The notes: generated from the sequence alone by a model not told the origin. A stretch of DNA of 64,000 nt from JAWVFM01 sp963843315 (GCA_963843315.1 CAWJJU010000002.1:1-64000); one strand, 5' to 3'; shown: positions 7,309-16,275, numbered from the stretch's first letter. Program-made: numbers and translations.

Positions 7309-8575
7309 GTGGACTTCTCACTCAGCCCCGAGGTCGAGACGCTTCGCGAGCGGATTCGCGACTTCTGCGAGGAGCACGTCTACCCCGTCGAGATCGAGGC
7401 CGCGATGGCCCTCGACGAGGAGGTGAAGCCCGGGGTCGCCTACCCCGAGATCATCAAGGAGATCCGCGCCAAGGCCCGCGAGGAGGGCCTCTGGAACCTG
7501 TTCCTCCCCGACGAGCAGCACGGCCCGGGCCTCTCCAATGCCGACTACGGCGTCCTCTGCGAGGAGATGGGCCGCAGCCCCATCGTCGCCCCGATGGCCT
7601 TCAACTGCTCCGCTCCCGACACCGGCAACGCGGAGATCATCGCCGAGCACGGCACGCCCGAGCAGCAGGAGCAGTGGCTGCGCCCGCTGCTCGACGGCGA
7701 CATCCGCTCCTGCTTCTCCATGACCGAGCCCGAGGTCTCCGGATCCGACCCAACCGGCCTGCAGGCGCGCGCCGAGCTGGTCGACGGCGAGTGGGTCATC
7801 AACGGGCACAAGTGGTTCACCTCCGGCGCCGTGGGCGCCGAGGTGGCGATCGCGATGGTGGTCACGGACCCCGACGCCCATCCCTACGCGCGCGGCCTCG
7901 ATGATCCTCGTGCCCATCGACAATCCCGGCTTCAACCTGGTCCGAGCGGTCCCCGTGATGGGACACGACGGCGGGCCCGGCCACTGCGAGATCCTCTACG
8001 AGGACTGCCGCGTGCCGGAGGCCAACCTCCTCGGCCCGCGCCAGGCGGGCTTCGTGATCGCCCAGGATCGCCTCGGCCCGGGGCGCATCCACCACTGCAT
8101 GCGGGCGATCGGCACCGCAGAGCGGGCCATCGAGATGATGTGCCAGTACGCCAACAGGCGCGAGGCCTTCGGCTCGAAGCTCGCCGAGAAGCAGTTCATC
8201 CAGGACTTCGTCGCCAAGTCGCGCATGGAGATCGAGCAGGCCCGCCTGCTGACCCTCTACGCCGCCTGGAAGATGGACACCCAGGGCAAGCGCGAGGCGC
8301 GACGCGAGATCTCGATGATCAAGGTCGTGGCCGCCAACGTCGTGATGGACGTGGTGGACCGCGCCATCCAGACCCACGGCTCGCTCGGCATGTCCGACGA
8401 CACGCCGCTCGCCCTCTTCTGGCGCTTCAGCCGGATGCTGCGGATCGCCGACGGGCCCGACGAGGTCCACAAGATGGTGATCGCGCGCCGCGAGCTCAAC
8501 CGCTGGGCCAAGGAGGACACGGAGTCCTCCAACGGCGCGAACGCCGAGGCCGCAAGGGCCACGGCCGGCGCGTAG
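7309..8575 (+). pseudogene. Acyl-CoA dehydrogenase of the ACAD10/11 type, interrupted by a frameshift
   Basis: The first part, from GTG 7309, reads MDFSLSPEVETLRERIRDF through SCFSMTEPEVSGSDP (FAD-binding block) to DAHPYARG; the same protein then continues one frame over from SMILVPIDNPGFNLVR to the end at 8575. Removing one G at 7894-7895 restores a continuous protein of about 421 residues of the usual length. The second half contains GPGRIHHCMRAIG and RIADGPDEVH, which are characteristic of the ACAD10/ACAD11 group. Its 3' end meets that of the APH-type kinase gene (three bases between). In ACAD11-like pathways the pair converts 4-hydroxyacyl-CoA by phosphorylation and elimination. Whether the break is real or an assembly error is open. 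Confidence 0.85.
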
Positions 8576-8578
8576 CCC

Positions 8579-9619
8579 CTACCCCAGCCGCCTCTCGGCC
8601 TGGTCGGCGCCCTCGGCGAGGCGCACCACGATGCTGGCGAAGGCCTCGAAGCCCTCGTCGGTCTTGCCGTACTGACCCGAGGCGTAGCGGGCGTAGACGC
8701 CCTCGAGGATGATCGCGAGCTTCCAGTAGCCCAGGGCCACGTAGAAGTCGATCTGCGAGGTGTCGCGGCCCGAGCGCTCCTCGTAGCGGCGGCGCAGGTC
8801 CTCGCGCCGCGGGAAGCCCTCGGCGGTGGTCGGCGCCTCGAAGAGCGGGATGAACTCGTCGCCGGGCTCCGACCAGTAGACGAGCAGCAGGCCGACGTCG
8901 GCGAGCGGGTCGCCCAGGGTGCAGAGCTCCCAGTCCACGACGGCCGCCACCTCGCCCGAGCTCGCCAGGATCATGTTGTCCAGGCGGTAGTCGCCGTGAA
9001 CCACGGTCGCGGGCCCCTGCTCGGGGATCCGCGCGGAGAGCCGGCGGTGGACGTCGTCGACGAGCTCGAGCTCGCGGGTCTTCGACTTCTCCCACTGGCC
9101 GTGCCAGCGGTGGAGCTGGCGCGCGACGTAGTCCTCCTTGCGACCCAGGTCGCCCAGGCCCACCTCGTCGGGGTCGACGTCGTGGATCGCCACCAGCGTG
9201 TCGACGACCCGCTCGCCGATGGCGCGCCGGTCGGCCGGCTCGGGAAAGGCCTCCTCTGCCTCACCCCTCGTACGAAGGATCGGGCCCTCGACGAAGCCCA
9301 TGACGTAGAAGGGATCGCCGTTGACGCTCTCGTCCTCGCACAGGCCCACGGCCTCGGGCACCGGGACGGCCGTCGGGGTGAGCGCGGCGATGATGCGGTA
9401 TTCGCGCCCCATGTCGTGGGCGGAGGCGAGGCGCTTGCCGAGTGGCGGGCGGCGCAGGGCCCAGCGGCTGCCGGCGGCGTCGCCGACCAGGTAGGTGATG
9501 TTGGAGCGCCCTCCCGAGATGCGCTCGAAGCTCAGCGGCGGCTCGGCCCCGGTCACGCTCGCCGCGAACCACGCCTCAACGCGCTCCGCATCGATACCGT
9601 CCGGCGCCCGATCGCTCAT
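8579..9619 (-). CDS. APH-type phosphotransferase, ACAD10/11 kinase-domain family
   Basis: 346 residues. SGGRSNITYLV is the nucleotide-binding loop, HGDYRLDNMIL is the catalytic Brenner-type loop and VVDWELCTLGDPLADVG holds the metal-binding Asp of the aminoglycoside-phosphotransferase-like fold. This subgroup (ACAD10/11 N-terminal domain; LvaA of levulinate degradation) phosphorylates the 4-hydroxyl of hydroxyacyl-CoA rather than antibiotics. The neighbouring acyl-CoA dehydrogenase and HAD genes support that reading. The start is ATG 9619, with 14 bases to the divergent HAD gene, so the two probably share a control region that lies inside coding DNA. Confidence 0.85.
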   Translation of the reverse strand: MSDRAPDGIDAERVEAWFAASVTGAEPPLSFERISGGRSNITYLVGDAAGSRWALRRPPLGKRLASAHDMGREYRIIAALTPTAVPVPEAVGLCEDESVNGDPFYVMGFVEGPILRTRGEAEEAFPEPADRRAIGERVVDTLVAIHDVDPDEVGLGDLGRKEDYVARQLHRWHGQWEKSKTRELELVDDVHRRLSARIPEQGPATVVHGDYRLDNMILASSGEVAAVVDWELCTLGDPLADVGLLLVYWSEPGDEFIPLFEAPTTAEGFPRREDLRRRYEERSGRDTSQIDFYVALGYWKLAIILEGVYARYASGQYGKTDEGFEAFASIVVRLAEGADQAERRLG

Positions 9620-9633
9620 CGGTCGGGGAGCAT

Positions 9634-10254
9634 ATGGGCACAGACACCGACCGCACCGCGCTCGTCGTCGACTTCGGCGGCGTTCTGACGTCGTCCATCT
9701 GGACGGCGTTCGGTGCGTTCTGCGACTCGGAGGGGCTCGAGCGCGACGCCGTGCGCGACCTCTTTCGCCGCGACGACGAGGCGATGCGGCTGTTGCGGGG
9801 CCTCGAGACCGGCGACGTTGGAGAGGCCGAGTTCGAGCAGGCGTTCGGCGAGCTACTGGGAGTCGAAGCGACCGACGGGCTGATCGAGCGGATGTTCGAG
9901 GGACTCGGCCCCGACGAGGCGATGATCGGCGCCGTCGTCGCCGCGCGCGATGCGGGCCTGCCCACGGGCCTCATCTCCAACTCGTGGGGGCTCGGCATCT
10001 ACGAGCGGGCGCCCATGGGCATCTTCGACGCGACCGTGATCTCCGGCGACGTCGGCCTGCACAAGCCGCAGCCCGAGATCTACCTGCTCGCGGCCGAGCG
10101 GCTGGGCGTCGCGCCGAGCGCATGCGTGTTCGTCGACGACCTCGCCGAGAACGTCGCCGGCGCGGAGGCGGTGGGGATGACGGGCGTGCGCCATCGCGAC
10201 GCGGCCGAGACGATCCCCCTGCTCGAGCAGCTCCTCGCCACCCCCCTCACCTAA
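9634..10254 (+). CDS. HAD superfamily hydrolase, ACAD10 N-terminal-domain type
   Basis: 206 residues with all four HAD motifs: LVVDFGGVLT (nucleophile Asp), ISNSWG (motif II), the Lys of LHKPQPEIY (motif III) and FVDDLAENV (motif IV). The short helical cap (residues about 20-90) and the DFGGVLT form are those of the phosphatases fused to epoxide hydrolases and ACAD10. It probably removes phosphate from a small phosphorylated metabolite in the cytoplasm. GGGGAG just before ATG 9634 could be the ribosome-binding site. Its stop codon is inside the first palindrome of the repeat cluster that follows. Confidence 0.85.
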   Translation: MGTDTDRTALVVDFGGVLTSSIWTAFGAFCDSEGLERDAVRDLFRRDDEAMRLLRGLETGDVGEAEFEQAFGELLGVEATDGLIERMFEGLGPDEAMIGAVVAARDAGLPTGLISNSWGLGIYERAPMGIFDATVISGDVGLHKPQPEIYLLAAERLGVAPSACVFVDDLAENVAGAEAVGMTGVRHRDAAETIPLLEQLLATPLT

Positions 10255-10380
10255 AGGGGGTCAGACCCCTTTAGGTACACATCCGACACAAAGGGGTCAG
10301 ACCCCTTTAGACACGCTTCCGACACAAAGGGGTCAGGCACCTTTGTGCCCAGATTGAAACTAAAGGGGTCTGACCCCCTA
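10249..10380. repeat. Cluster of four related GGGGTCAGACCCC palindromes between convergent genes
   Basis: Four stem-loops are packed into 132 bases: P1 at 10249-10276 (ACCTAAAGGGG...CCCCTTTAGGT), P2 at 10290-10308 (AAAGGGGTCAGACCCCTTT), P3 at 10323-10347 (CACAAAGG...CCTTTGTG) and P4 at about 10360-10380 in the opposite orientation (TAAAGGGGTCTGACCCCCTA). P1 covers the stop codon of the HAD gene, and P4 covers the stop codon of the DMT transporter on the other strand. This is the layout of a REP/BIME-type element serving as a two-way transcription barrier. No REP-associated transposase is present in the window. Confidence 0.8.
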
Positions 10381-11220
10381 GGTGGAGCCGGCGGCTAGGG
10401 CTGCGACGCCCAGCAGCGCGATCACGAAGCCCGCCTGGCGCACGCGGTCGAAGCGCTCGCCCAGGACGACCCGGGCGAGGATCACCGTCACGGCGGAGTA
10501 CATGGAGCCCGCCACCGAGACCAGCGAGAGCAGCCCGCGATTGGTCGCCAGCGCGAACAGCGAGTTGGCGAGGATGTCACAGAGCGCGATGGCGGTGAGC
10601 GCGGGCAATCGCGAGCGATCGAGGGGGAGCTTGGGGCGGACCACCGCTCCGGCGATCAGCAGGGTGCCGACGCCGCCGGCCCGAGCGCCGACGACGGTCC
10701 AGGCGGGATTGGGCGGCGCCGAGAGGTCGAGGCCCCAGAAGAACAGGCCGAAGCCCACGCCGGCCAGGGCGGCGAGCCCAACCGAGGCGGCGTTTGCCGA
10801 TCTCCATTCGGGATCCGGCTCGCGGGCCACGACCAGTGCCCCGCCGAACGCCATCACGGCTCCCAGCCCGGCGACGAAGGTGGGCGAGTCGCCGCCCGCG
10901 ATCCCGGCGCCGACCGGGACCGCGATCCCCAGCGCGCCGACGGTGGCGACGACCGACACCGAGCCGAGCGCCATCGCGCGGTAGAACGCGCCGAGGGCGA
11001 CGACCCCGATCGCGCCGGCGCCCACCGCGTAGGCCGCCTCGCTCGCCGACAGCGCGTCGCCGCCGAACGCGAGGGCGACGAGGAGCGCCAGGACCAGCCC
11101 CACGGGCTGCGTGACCAAAAGGACGCCGAGGGCCGACGCCCGCCGGGTCTGCAGGCCGCCGAGGAAATCGGAGGTGCCCCACGCGACGCTCGAGCCAAGT
11201 GCCAGGACTACGCCGAGCAA
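10378..11220 (-). CDS. EamA/DMT family transporter
   Basis: 280 residues and about ten hydrophobic segments, in two repeated EamA halves (the first begins VLALGSSVAWGTSDFLGG). The second half ends with the family-typical VILARVVLGERFDRVRQAG. Proteins of this family export or import metabolites such as amino acids; the substrate is unknown. TTG 11220 is used as start because it lies at the edge of the first membrane helix and overlaps the end of the upstream membrane-protein gene by 13 bases. Further upstream the frame is only a shadow of that gene. Confidence 0.8.
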   Translation of the reverse strand: MLGVVLALGSSVAWGTSDFLGGLQTRRASALGVLLVTQPVGLVLALLVALAFGGDALSASEAAYAVGAGAIGVVALGAFYRAMALGSVSVVATVGALGIAVPVGAGIAGGDSPTFVAGLGAVMAFGGALVVAREPDPEWRSANAASVGLAALAGVGFGLFFWGLDLSAPPNPAWTVVGARAGGVGTLLIAGAVVRPKLPLDRSRLPALTAIALCDILANSLFALATNRGLLSLVSVAGSMYSAVTVILARVVLGERFDRVRQAGFVIALLGVAALAAGST

Positions 11221-12755
11221 TCCGGCTCCTCGCGAAGCAGGCCCGACAGGCTGAGGCGGGCGCTGATCGAGGCCGTCCCCGCGCGCCGGGCGACGAGCTG
11301 GGTCCAGTCGCCGAACCGCGAGCGCTCGACGCAGACCTCCCCGGAGCTGACGTGCCAGTAGGGCGTGTAGTGGATGCGAACCAGATAGGTGCCCGGTTCC
11401 TTCAGGTCGACGGTGAAGTCGGCGGGCCCCAGGTGCGTGAGCGTGGCGACATCCTTCGGCAGGTCGGTGGCCTCGGGCGTGACGAGCGGCTGCGCCCGGG
11501 CCACCCGGTAGAGCGTCCAATCCCCGTTGCCCCAGACCCGGCGCAGATAGGGGACGCCGCTGCGCACCAGGTCCGCCTCGTCCTGGGCCAGATAGTCGAA
11601 GTCGACGTCGGGCAGGGCGACGTAGGAGATCGCGTGGTCGTTCAGCCACCTCCTGTAGGCGGAGGGCGTCAGGTTGCCGCCCGTGAACAGGTCGAAGTCC
11701 TCTGACTCCAGCTGGCGCAGCCACCCGCGCGCGATCGGGTAGTGCGGTGCCAGGAACACGCTCTCCCAGCGGTCATGCGTCGCCGGCACCTCGACGCGAG
11801 CGGGGGCCGGGTGGATTCGCTCGAGCTCGGACACCAGCGGCGCGAAGTAGGCCGAGTGGACGGAGGGATCTCCGAGCGCGTCGGTGAAGTCGCGCACCGG
11901 CGCCACCCACTGCCAGTAGAGAAGGGGCAGCGCGAGCGCGATGAGCAGCCGGGTGCGCCTGCCGGCAAGCAGCAGCGCCAGAACCGGGCCGGCGAACAGA
12001 GCGCCCAGCCGCGCCGCGTTGGCGCCGATGGGGCTGTGCACCACGGCCACCGCCACGTTCAGGGCCAGGTACAGGACGATCCCGCGGCGCAGCCACCGCT
12101 CCTCGCGCGGAGCGATGGCCAGGACCGCGAGCGCGAAGAGCGGCACCGGCAGGAATGCCGTGAACACGAACGGGAACCAGCCGTCGGTGGGGAAGGCGAC
12201 CGACATGAGCCCCGCCGTCGCCAACGACGCCAGCGCCACGGCGGCGGCCGGCACGCGGCGGGCGCCGGTGGCCGTCGCCGCACCCGCCAGGGCGACGAAC
12301 AGCGCCGCGACGGGACTTGCGAGCGCGGTCAGGACGCCGAGCACGGGCGCGAGCACCCGGCGCTCACGTTGAAGCGCCAGCAGCGCTCCCAGCCCGAGCG
12401 CCAGGCCCAGCGCGAAGGTGATCCTGCCCGTCAGCAGGTTGGTGACGGTGGCCGCGCCGAACCACCACGTCGCAAGCCGCGCGCGCTCGCCGTAGCGATG
12501 CCTTGCCAGGGCTCCGAAGCACCCGGCCGCGGCCACCGCCGAGAGCGCGCCCACCAGGCGCGGGCCGAGCAACGCGCCCAGCGGCGGGTACAGGACGCTG
12601 TAGCCGGGCAGCGTGTGGCCCGAGTACCAGAAGTTGTTCCAGACGAGAAAGCCGTGGTCGGCGAAGAGGTTGGCCCGGAACGTCTGCGCCGCGAGGTCCG
12701 CGCTCGCCGGCGCAACGATGAGATAGACGGCCGCCAGGACCGCAGCGGCAATCAT
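11208..12755 (-). CDS. Polytopic membrane protein, GT-C-like, function unknown
   Basis: 515 residues: about 11 membrane segments in the first 310 residues, then a soluble C-terminal domain of some 190 residues that includes RVEVPATHDRWESVFLAPHY and the late VDLKEPGTYLVRIHYTPYWHV. The block NNFWYSGHTLPGYSVLYPP between the first two helices sits where GT-C glycosyltransferases place their catalytic loop, although a clear DD/DE metal pair is not obvious. It may be a polyprenyl-linked sugar transferase. The neighbouring gene is a UPF0104-type flippase-like protein, which fits an envelope role. ATG 12755 overlaps the possible start of the divergent gene by two bases. Confidence 0.65.
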   Translation of the reverse strand: MIAAAVLAAVYLIVAPASADLAAQTFRANLFADHGFLVWNNFWYSGHTLPGYSVLYPPLGALLGPRLVGALSAVAAAGCFGALARHRYGERARLATWWFGAATVTNLLTGRITFALGLALGLGALLALQRERRVLAPVLGVLTALASPVAALFVALAGAATATGARRVPAAAVALASLATAGLMSVAFPTDGWFPFVFTAFLPVPLFALAVLAIAPREERWLRRGIVLYLALNVAVAVVHSPIGANAARLGALFAGPVLALLLAGRRTRLLIALALPLLYWQWVAPVRDFTDALGDPSVHSAYFAPLVSELERIHPAPARVEVPATHDRWESVFLAPHYPIARGWLRQLESEDFDLFTGGNLTPSAYRRWLNDHAISYVALPDVDFDYLAQDEADLVRSGVPYLRRVWGNGDWTLYRVARAQPLVTPEATDLPKDVATLTHLGPADFTVDLKEPGTYLVRIHYTPYWHVSSGEVCVERSRFGDWTQLVARRAGTASISARLSLSGLLREEPDCSA

Positions 12756-12766
12756 GGGAGCCGGAC

Positions 12767-12772
12767 TACTTT
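12767..12772 (+). promoter_or_regulatory. Leaderless-type -10 box for the UPF0104-like gene
   Basis: TACTTT ends eight bases before ATG 12781. This favours 12781 over the in-frame ATG at 12754, which overlaps the start codon of the divergent gene. Confidence 0.4.
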
Positions 12773-12780
12773 ATGGACAG

Positions 12781-13752
12781 ATGATCCTCGGAGCGCCCGA
12801 CCTGAGCGCGAGCCTCCATCGCTTCGGCCAGGCGGTCTCCACCTTCGTAGATGCCCTCGCGGACATCGGCTGGAAGCCGCTCGCGGCCGCGCTCCTCCTC
12901 TCGCTGGCGATGCAGCTGCTTCGCGGCAACGCCTGGGCGAACGCGCTGCGGGCCGCCTACCCGGGGTCGCGTGTGCCCAAGATCAAGGTGATCGGGGCCT
13001 TCCTGGTTGGCGCGGGCCTCAACGGGATCCTTCCAGCTCGCGGCGGCGATGCCCTCAAGATCGTGCTGGCGAAGCGAAGCGTCGAGGCCTCCACGTATCC
13101 AACCGTGATCTCCTCCTTCGCGGTCCTGGCCCCGTTCGACTCCGGCATGGGGATCCTCGTCCTGATCTACGCGATCACGCAGGGCCTGCTGCCGAGCCCG
13201 CCAAGGCTCCCCCACCTTCCCGCCTTCGACGTGTCGTTCTGGGCCACGCACCCGTGGCTGGTCGGGGTCTTGATCGGCGTGCTCGGCATCGCGATCTGGC
13301 TGCTCGCCCGCCGCGCCGACGAGGCTTGGGACCGGCTCAAGCAGGGCCTGGTGATCCTCACCCAGCCCGCCCGCTACCTGAGGGAGGTCGCCGCGTTCCA
13401 GCTCGTCGCGTGGCTCATCAGGTTCGCGACCTTCTGGCTCTTCCTCGACGCCTTTCACATCGGCGGCTCCGTCCACAACGTCCTGCTGGTGATGAGTGTG
13501 ATCGCCATCAGCGGCGCGCTGCCGCTGACACCCGGCGGCGTCGGCTCGCAGCAGGCCCTGCTCGTCGCGACCCTCCACGGCGCCTCGCGCACGGCGGTGC
13601 TCTCCTACTCGGTGGGCCAGCAGATCGCCGTGACCGCGTTCTCCGCGGTGATCTCCTTCTTGACCCTCCTCACCGTGTTCCGCATCACCGACTGGCGGCG
13701 GCTGGTGCGCGAGAGCGAGGCGGAGCGCGGCGAGGAGGCCGCCCCGACGTAA
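12781..13752 (+). CDS. Lysylphosphatidylglycerol synthase TM-region (UPF0104/YbhN-like) membrane protein
   Basis: 323 residues with seven to eight membrane segments. The blocks VPKIKVIGAFLVGAGLNGIL, PARGGDALKIVLAKR and SGALPLTPGGVGSQQALLV are signatures of the UPF0104/AglD/MprF-N-terminal family, which is linked to lipid flipping or glycolipid export. No aminoacyl-transfer domain is attached, so it would act as a flippase or accessory protein only. An in-frame ATG at 12754 would add nine residues. It converges with the helicase gene, with four bases between stops. Confidence 0.8.
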   Translation: MILGAPDLSASLHRFGQAVSTFVDALADIGWKPLAAALLLSLAMQLLRGNAWANALRAAYPGSRVPKIKVIGAFLVGAGLNGILPARGGDALKIVLAKRSVEASTYPTVISSFAVLAPFDSGMGILVLIYAITQGLLPSPPRLPHLPAFDVSFWATHPWLVGVLIGVLGIAIWLLARRADEAWDRLKQGLVILTQPARYLREVAAFQLVAWLIRFATFWLFLDAFHIGGSVHNVLLVMSVIAISGALPLTPGGVGSQQALLVATLHGASRTAVLSYSVGQQIAVTAFSAVISFLTLLTVFRITDWRRLVRESEAERGEEAAPT

Positions 13753-13756
13753 GGGC

Positions 13757-15271
13757 TCAGTCCTTGGCGTATTCGACGCGGATCTGCTTGCCGGCGATCT
13801 TGGTGCCGTCGAGGCGCTCGAGCGCGGTGGCAGCGTGCTCCTTCTCGAGCTCCACGAACGAGAAGCGCTCGAGAATCCGGACCGAGCCGATTGCCTCGCC
13901 GGGGACCACTGCTCCCTCCTCGAGCGCCCACCGGACGTCGTCCTCGCCGATGCCGCTTCGAGCGCCGCGGTTGATGAAGAGCTTCACATGGCCCTCGCCG
14001 GCGGGCGGCCTCTCGCTCGCGTCGGCGGCCGGGGCCGGGGCCTCAGCGTGCTCGCCATTGGCGCTCTCGACCTCGGTCGAGGGCGCCGGCTCGGCCTTCT
14101 CGCGGCGGGACTTCGCGGCGTGCTCGCGGCGGCGGGGTCGCGGCGCGTGCTCGAGGCGATCCTCCGGCGGCTCCCACTCGTCGATCGCAGTCTTGACGTC
14201 GCGCTCGATCCGGTCGATCTCCTCCCGCTGCGCGGGCGTCACGAACGTGATCGCGCGGCCCGTCCGCCCCACCCGGCCGGTGCGGCCGATCCGGTGGACG
14301 TAGGTCTCGCTGGAATCCGGGACGTCGTAGTTGATGACGTGGGTGACGTGCTCGATGTCGAGGCCGCGCGCCGCGACGTCAGTGGCGACGAGCAGCGGCA
14401 GGCTGTGATTCTTGAACTGGAGCATCACCCCGTCGCGCTGGCCCTGGCTGAGGTCGCCGTGGAGGGCCTTGACCCTCATGCCCCGGCGGCGGAGGTTCTC
14501 GTCCAGGCGGGCGGTGCCGAGCTTGGTGCGGCAGAAGATGATCGCCTGCTCGGGGTCCTCCACCCTGAGGACTTCGACCAGCCGGTCGGACTTCTCCTTG
14601 GCCGGCACCTCGACGAAGGCCTGCTCGATGGCATCCACGGTTAGCTGCTTGGGCGTGACCCGGATGGTGACCGGGTCGTACATGTAGCGATCCGCCAGGC
14701 GCTCGACCGGCGGCGGGATGGTCGCCGAGAACAACGCCGTCTGGCGGCCGCCGGGGCACATCTTGAGGATGCGCTCCACGTCGTCGATGAAGCCCAGGTC
14801 GAGCATCTCGTCGGCCTCGTCGAGAACGACGTAGCGGGCGGAGGAGAGCTGCAGCGAGCCGCGGGTCGCGAGGTCGAGCATCCGGCCGACCGTGGCGACA
14901 ACCACCTGGGCGCCGCTGCGCAGCCGGGCGGTCTGGGTCGCGACGGCCTGGCCGCCGAAGACCGCGAGAACCTCGATGTCGAGGCGCTCGGCGTAGGAGC
15001 GAAGCGCCTGCGTCACCTGGATGCAGAGCTCTCGCGTCGGCGTGAGGACGATCGCCTGCGTGTCCTGTGACGACGGGTCGAGATAGGTCAGCAGCGGCAA
15101 CCCGAACGCGGCCGTCTTGCCGGTGCCGGTCTGCGCCTGGCCGATGACGTCGTGCCCCGCGAGGAGCTCGGGGATCGCCTGTTCCTGGATCGCCGTCGGC
15201 TCGGTATAGCCCAGCTGGTCGAGGGTCTCGGCGATCGTCTCGGGGAGCCCCAGCTCTCGGAACTTGCTCAC
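13757..15271 (-). CDS. deaD: DEAD-box RNA helicase with DbpA-type RNA-binding domain
   Basis: 504 residues. Core motifs are complete: Q motif PTAIQEQAIP (25-34), Walker A AQTGTGKT (46-53), PTRELCIQ, DEAD (151-154), SAT (182-184) and the HRIGRTGR arginine-finger block. Motif Ib reads ATVGR where most members have TPGR. A basic and acidic linker (about residues 365-430) leads to a C-terminal domain starting KLFINRGARSGIGEDDVR and ending KQIRVEYAKD, the DbpA/CsdA RNA-binding fold. Such proteins unwind structured RNA in ribosome assembly, decay and cold adaptation. The gene shares a 4-base ATGA overlap with the upstream oxidoreductase, so the two are co-translated. Confidence 0.92.
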   Translation of the reverse strand: MSKFRELGLPETIAETLDQLGYTEPTAIQEQAIPELLAGHDVIGQAQTGTGKTAAFGLPLLTYLDPSSQDTQAIVLTPTRELCIQVTQALRSYAERLDIEVLAVFGGQAVATQTARLRSGAQVVVATVGRMLDLATRGSLQLSSARYVVLDEADEMLDLGFIDDVERILKMCPGGRQTALFSATIPPPVERLADRYMYDPVTIRVTPKQLTVDAIEQAFVEVPAKEKSDRLVEVLRVEDPEQAIIFCRTKLGTARLDENLRRRGMRVKALHGDLSQGQRDGVMLQFKNHSLPLLVATDVAARGLDIEHVTHVINYDVPDSSETYVHRIGRTGRVGRTGRAITFVTPAQREEIDRIERDVKTAIDEWEPPEDRLEHAPRPRRREHAAKSRREKAEPAPSTEVESANGEHAEAPAPAADASERPPAGEGHVKLFINRGARSGIGEDDVRWALEEGAVVPGEAIGSVRILERFSFVELEKEHAATALERLDGTKIAGKQIRVEYAKD

Positions 15272-16239
15272 GAGGCACCCCCGGATTCGCCGGCGGCCGG
15301 GTCGAGCAGCAGCTTGCCCTCGGTGGTGCGCGCGCGGAGCTCCTCGTGGGCTCGCGCCGCGTCGCTGAGGGGATACACGCCGCCGATGACGATCTCGAGC
15401 TCGCCCGAGGCGGTGAGCTCGAGGAGCTCGCCGATGCCCGAGCGCAGCAGCTGGGGCTTGCGGAACAGGTGCATCAGCCAGAAGCCGACGACCGAGCGGC
15501 TGGTGCGCATGAGGTCCACGTTTCTCACCTCGTTCGTCACCCCGGACGCGAGGCCGAACGTGACCAGCCGGCCGAACGGGGCGAGCGCCCCGAGGCAGGC
15601 GTCGAAGGCCGGGCCGCCGGACATCTCGAGGACGACGTCGACGGGCTCGCCGCCGTTCGCCTCGAGGATCGCCTCCTGCAGGTTCTGCGCGCGCGAGTCG
15701 ACCGCCTCGTCGGCGCCGAGGCGCTTGACGAGGTCGCGCTTGGACTCGCTCGAGGCGAGGCCGATGACGCGCCCGGCGCCCAGGCGCCTGGCGAGCTGGA
15801 CGGCGAGCGATCCGGTCCCGCCGCCGGCGGCCTGGACCACCACCGACTCGCCCTCCTGCAGGCGAGCGGAGGTGCGAAGCAATGTCAGCGCGGTCAGGCC
15901 CTGAAGCAGGAGCGCCGCCGCCTGGTCGTCGGAGACGCCGTCGGGGATCGGGACCAGCGCCGCCTCGTTGACCGCGACCTTCTCCGCGTAGCCCCCGCTT
16001 GCGAGCATGGCGGCCACCCGGCGGCCGGAGGGGTCGCGCCCCGCGACCTCGCCGCCCGGGATCAGCGGCAGGGTCTGCTTCGCCAGATAGTCGTCGCGGA
16101 TCGCGTGCGTGTCGGCGAAGTTCACGCCTGAGCGCGACACCTCGACCAGGACCTCACCCTCCCCCGGCTGGGGGTCGGGCAGCTCGACGAGCCGCATGTT
16201 CTCGGGCCCGCCGAATTCCTCGATCTGGATCGCCTTCAC
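15268..16239 (-). CDS. Zinc-free quinone oxidoreductase (MDR family, Qor-like)
   Basis: 323 residues. The N-terminal GroES-like domain opens MKAIQIEEFGGPENMRLVEL and has the SGVNFADTHAI motif of NADPH:quinone reductases. The Rossmann half carries VVVQAAGGGTGSLAVQLAR, the AAGG variant used by zinc-free enzymes, and catalytic zinc cysteines are absent. It probably reduces quinones or enoyl-type substrates with NADPH in the cytosol. Its stop overlaps the start of the DEAD-box helicase by four bases; no functional link between the two is apparent. Confidence 0.88.
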   Translation of the reverse strand: MKAIQIEEFGGPENMRLVELPDPQPGEGEVLVEVSRSGVNFADTHAIRDDYLAKQTLPLIPGGEVAGRDPSGRRVAAMLASGGYAEKVAVNEAALVPIPDGVSDDQAAALLLQGLTALTLLRTSARLQEGESVVVQAAGGGTGSLAVQLARRLGAGRVIGLASSESKRDLVKRLGADEAVDSRAQNLQEAILEANGGEPVDVVLEMSGGPAFDACLGALAPFGRLVTFGLASGVTNEVRNVDLMRTSRSVVGFWLMHLFRKPQLLRSGIGELLELTASGELEIVIGGVYPLSDAARAHEELRARTTEGKLLLDPAAGESGGAS

Positions 16240-16275
16240 CCCTCCAGTCTGTCAGGGAACCCCCTGGGGCAGCCG

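Noticed and set aside
12754..12756. ATG at 12754 as the start of the UPF0104-like gene
   Set aside because: It overlaps the start codon of the divergent gene (shared CATG), while ATG 12781 has a TACTTT box at the right distance. The choice is not certain.
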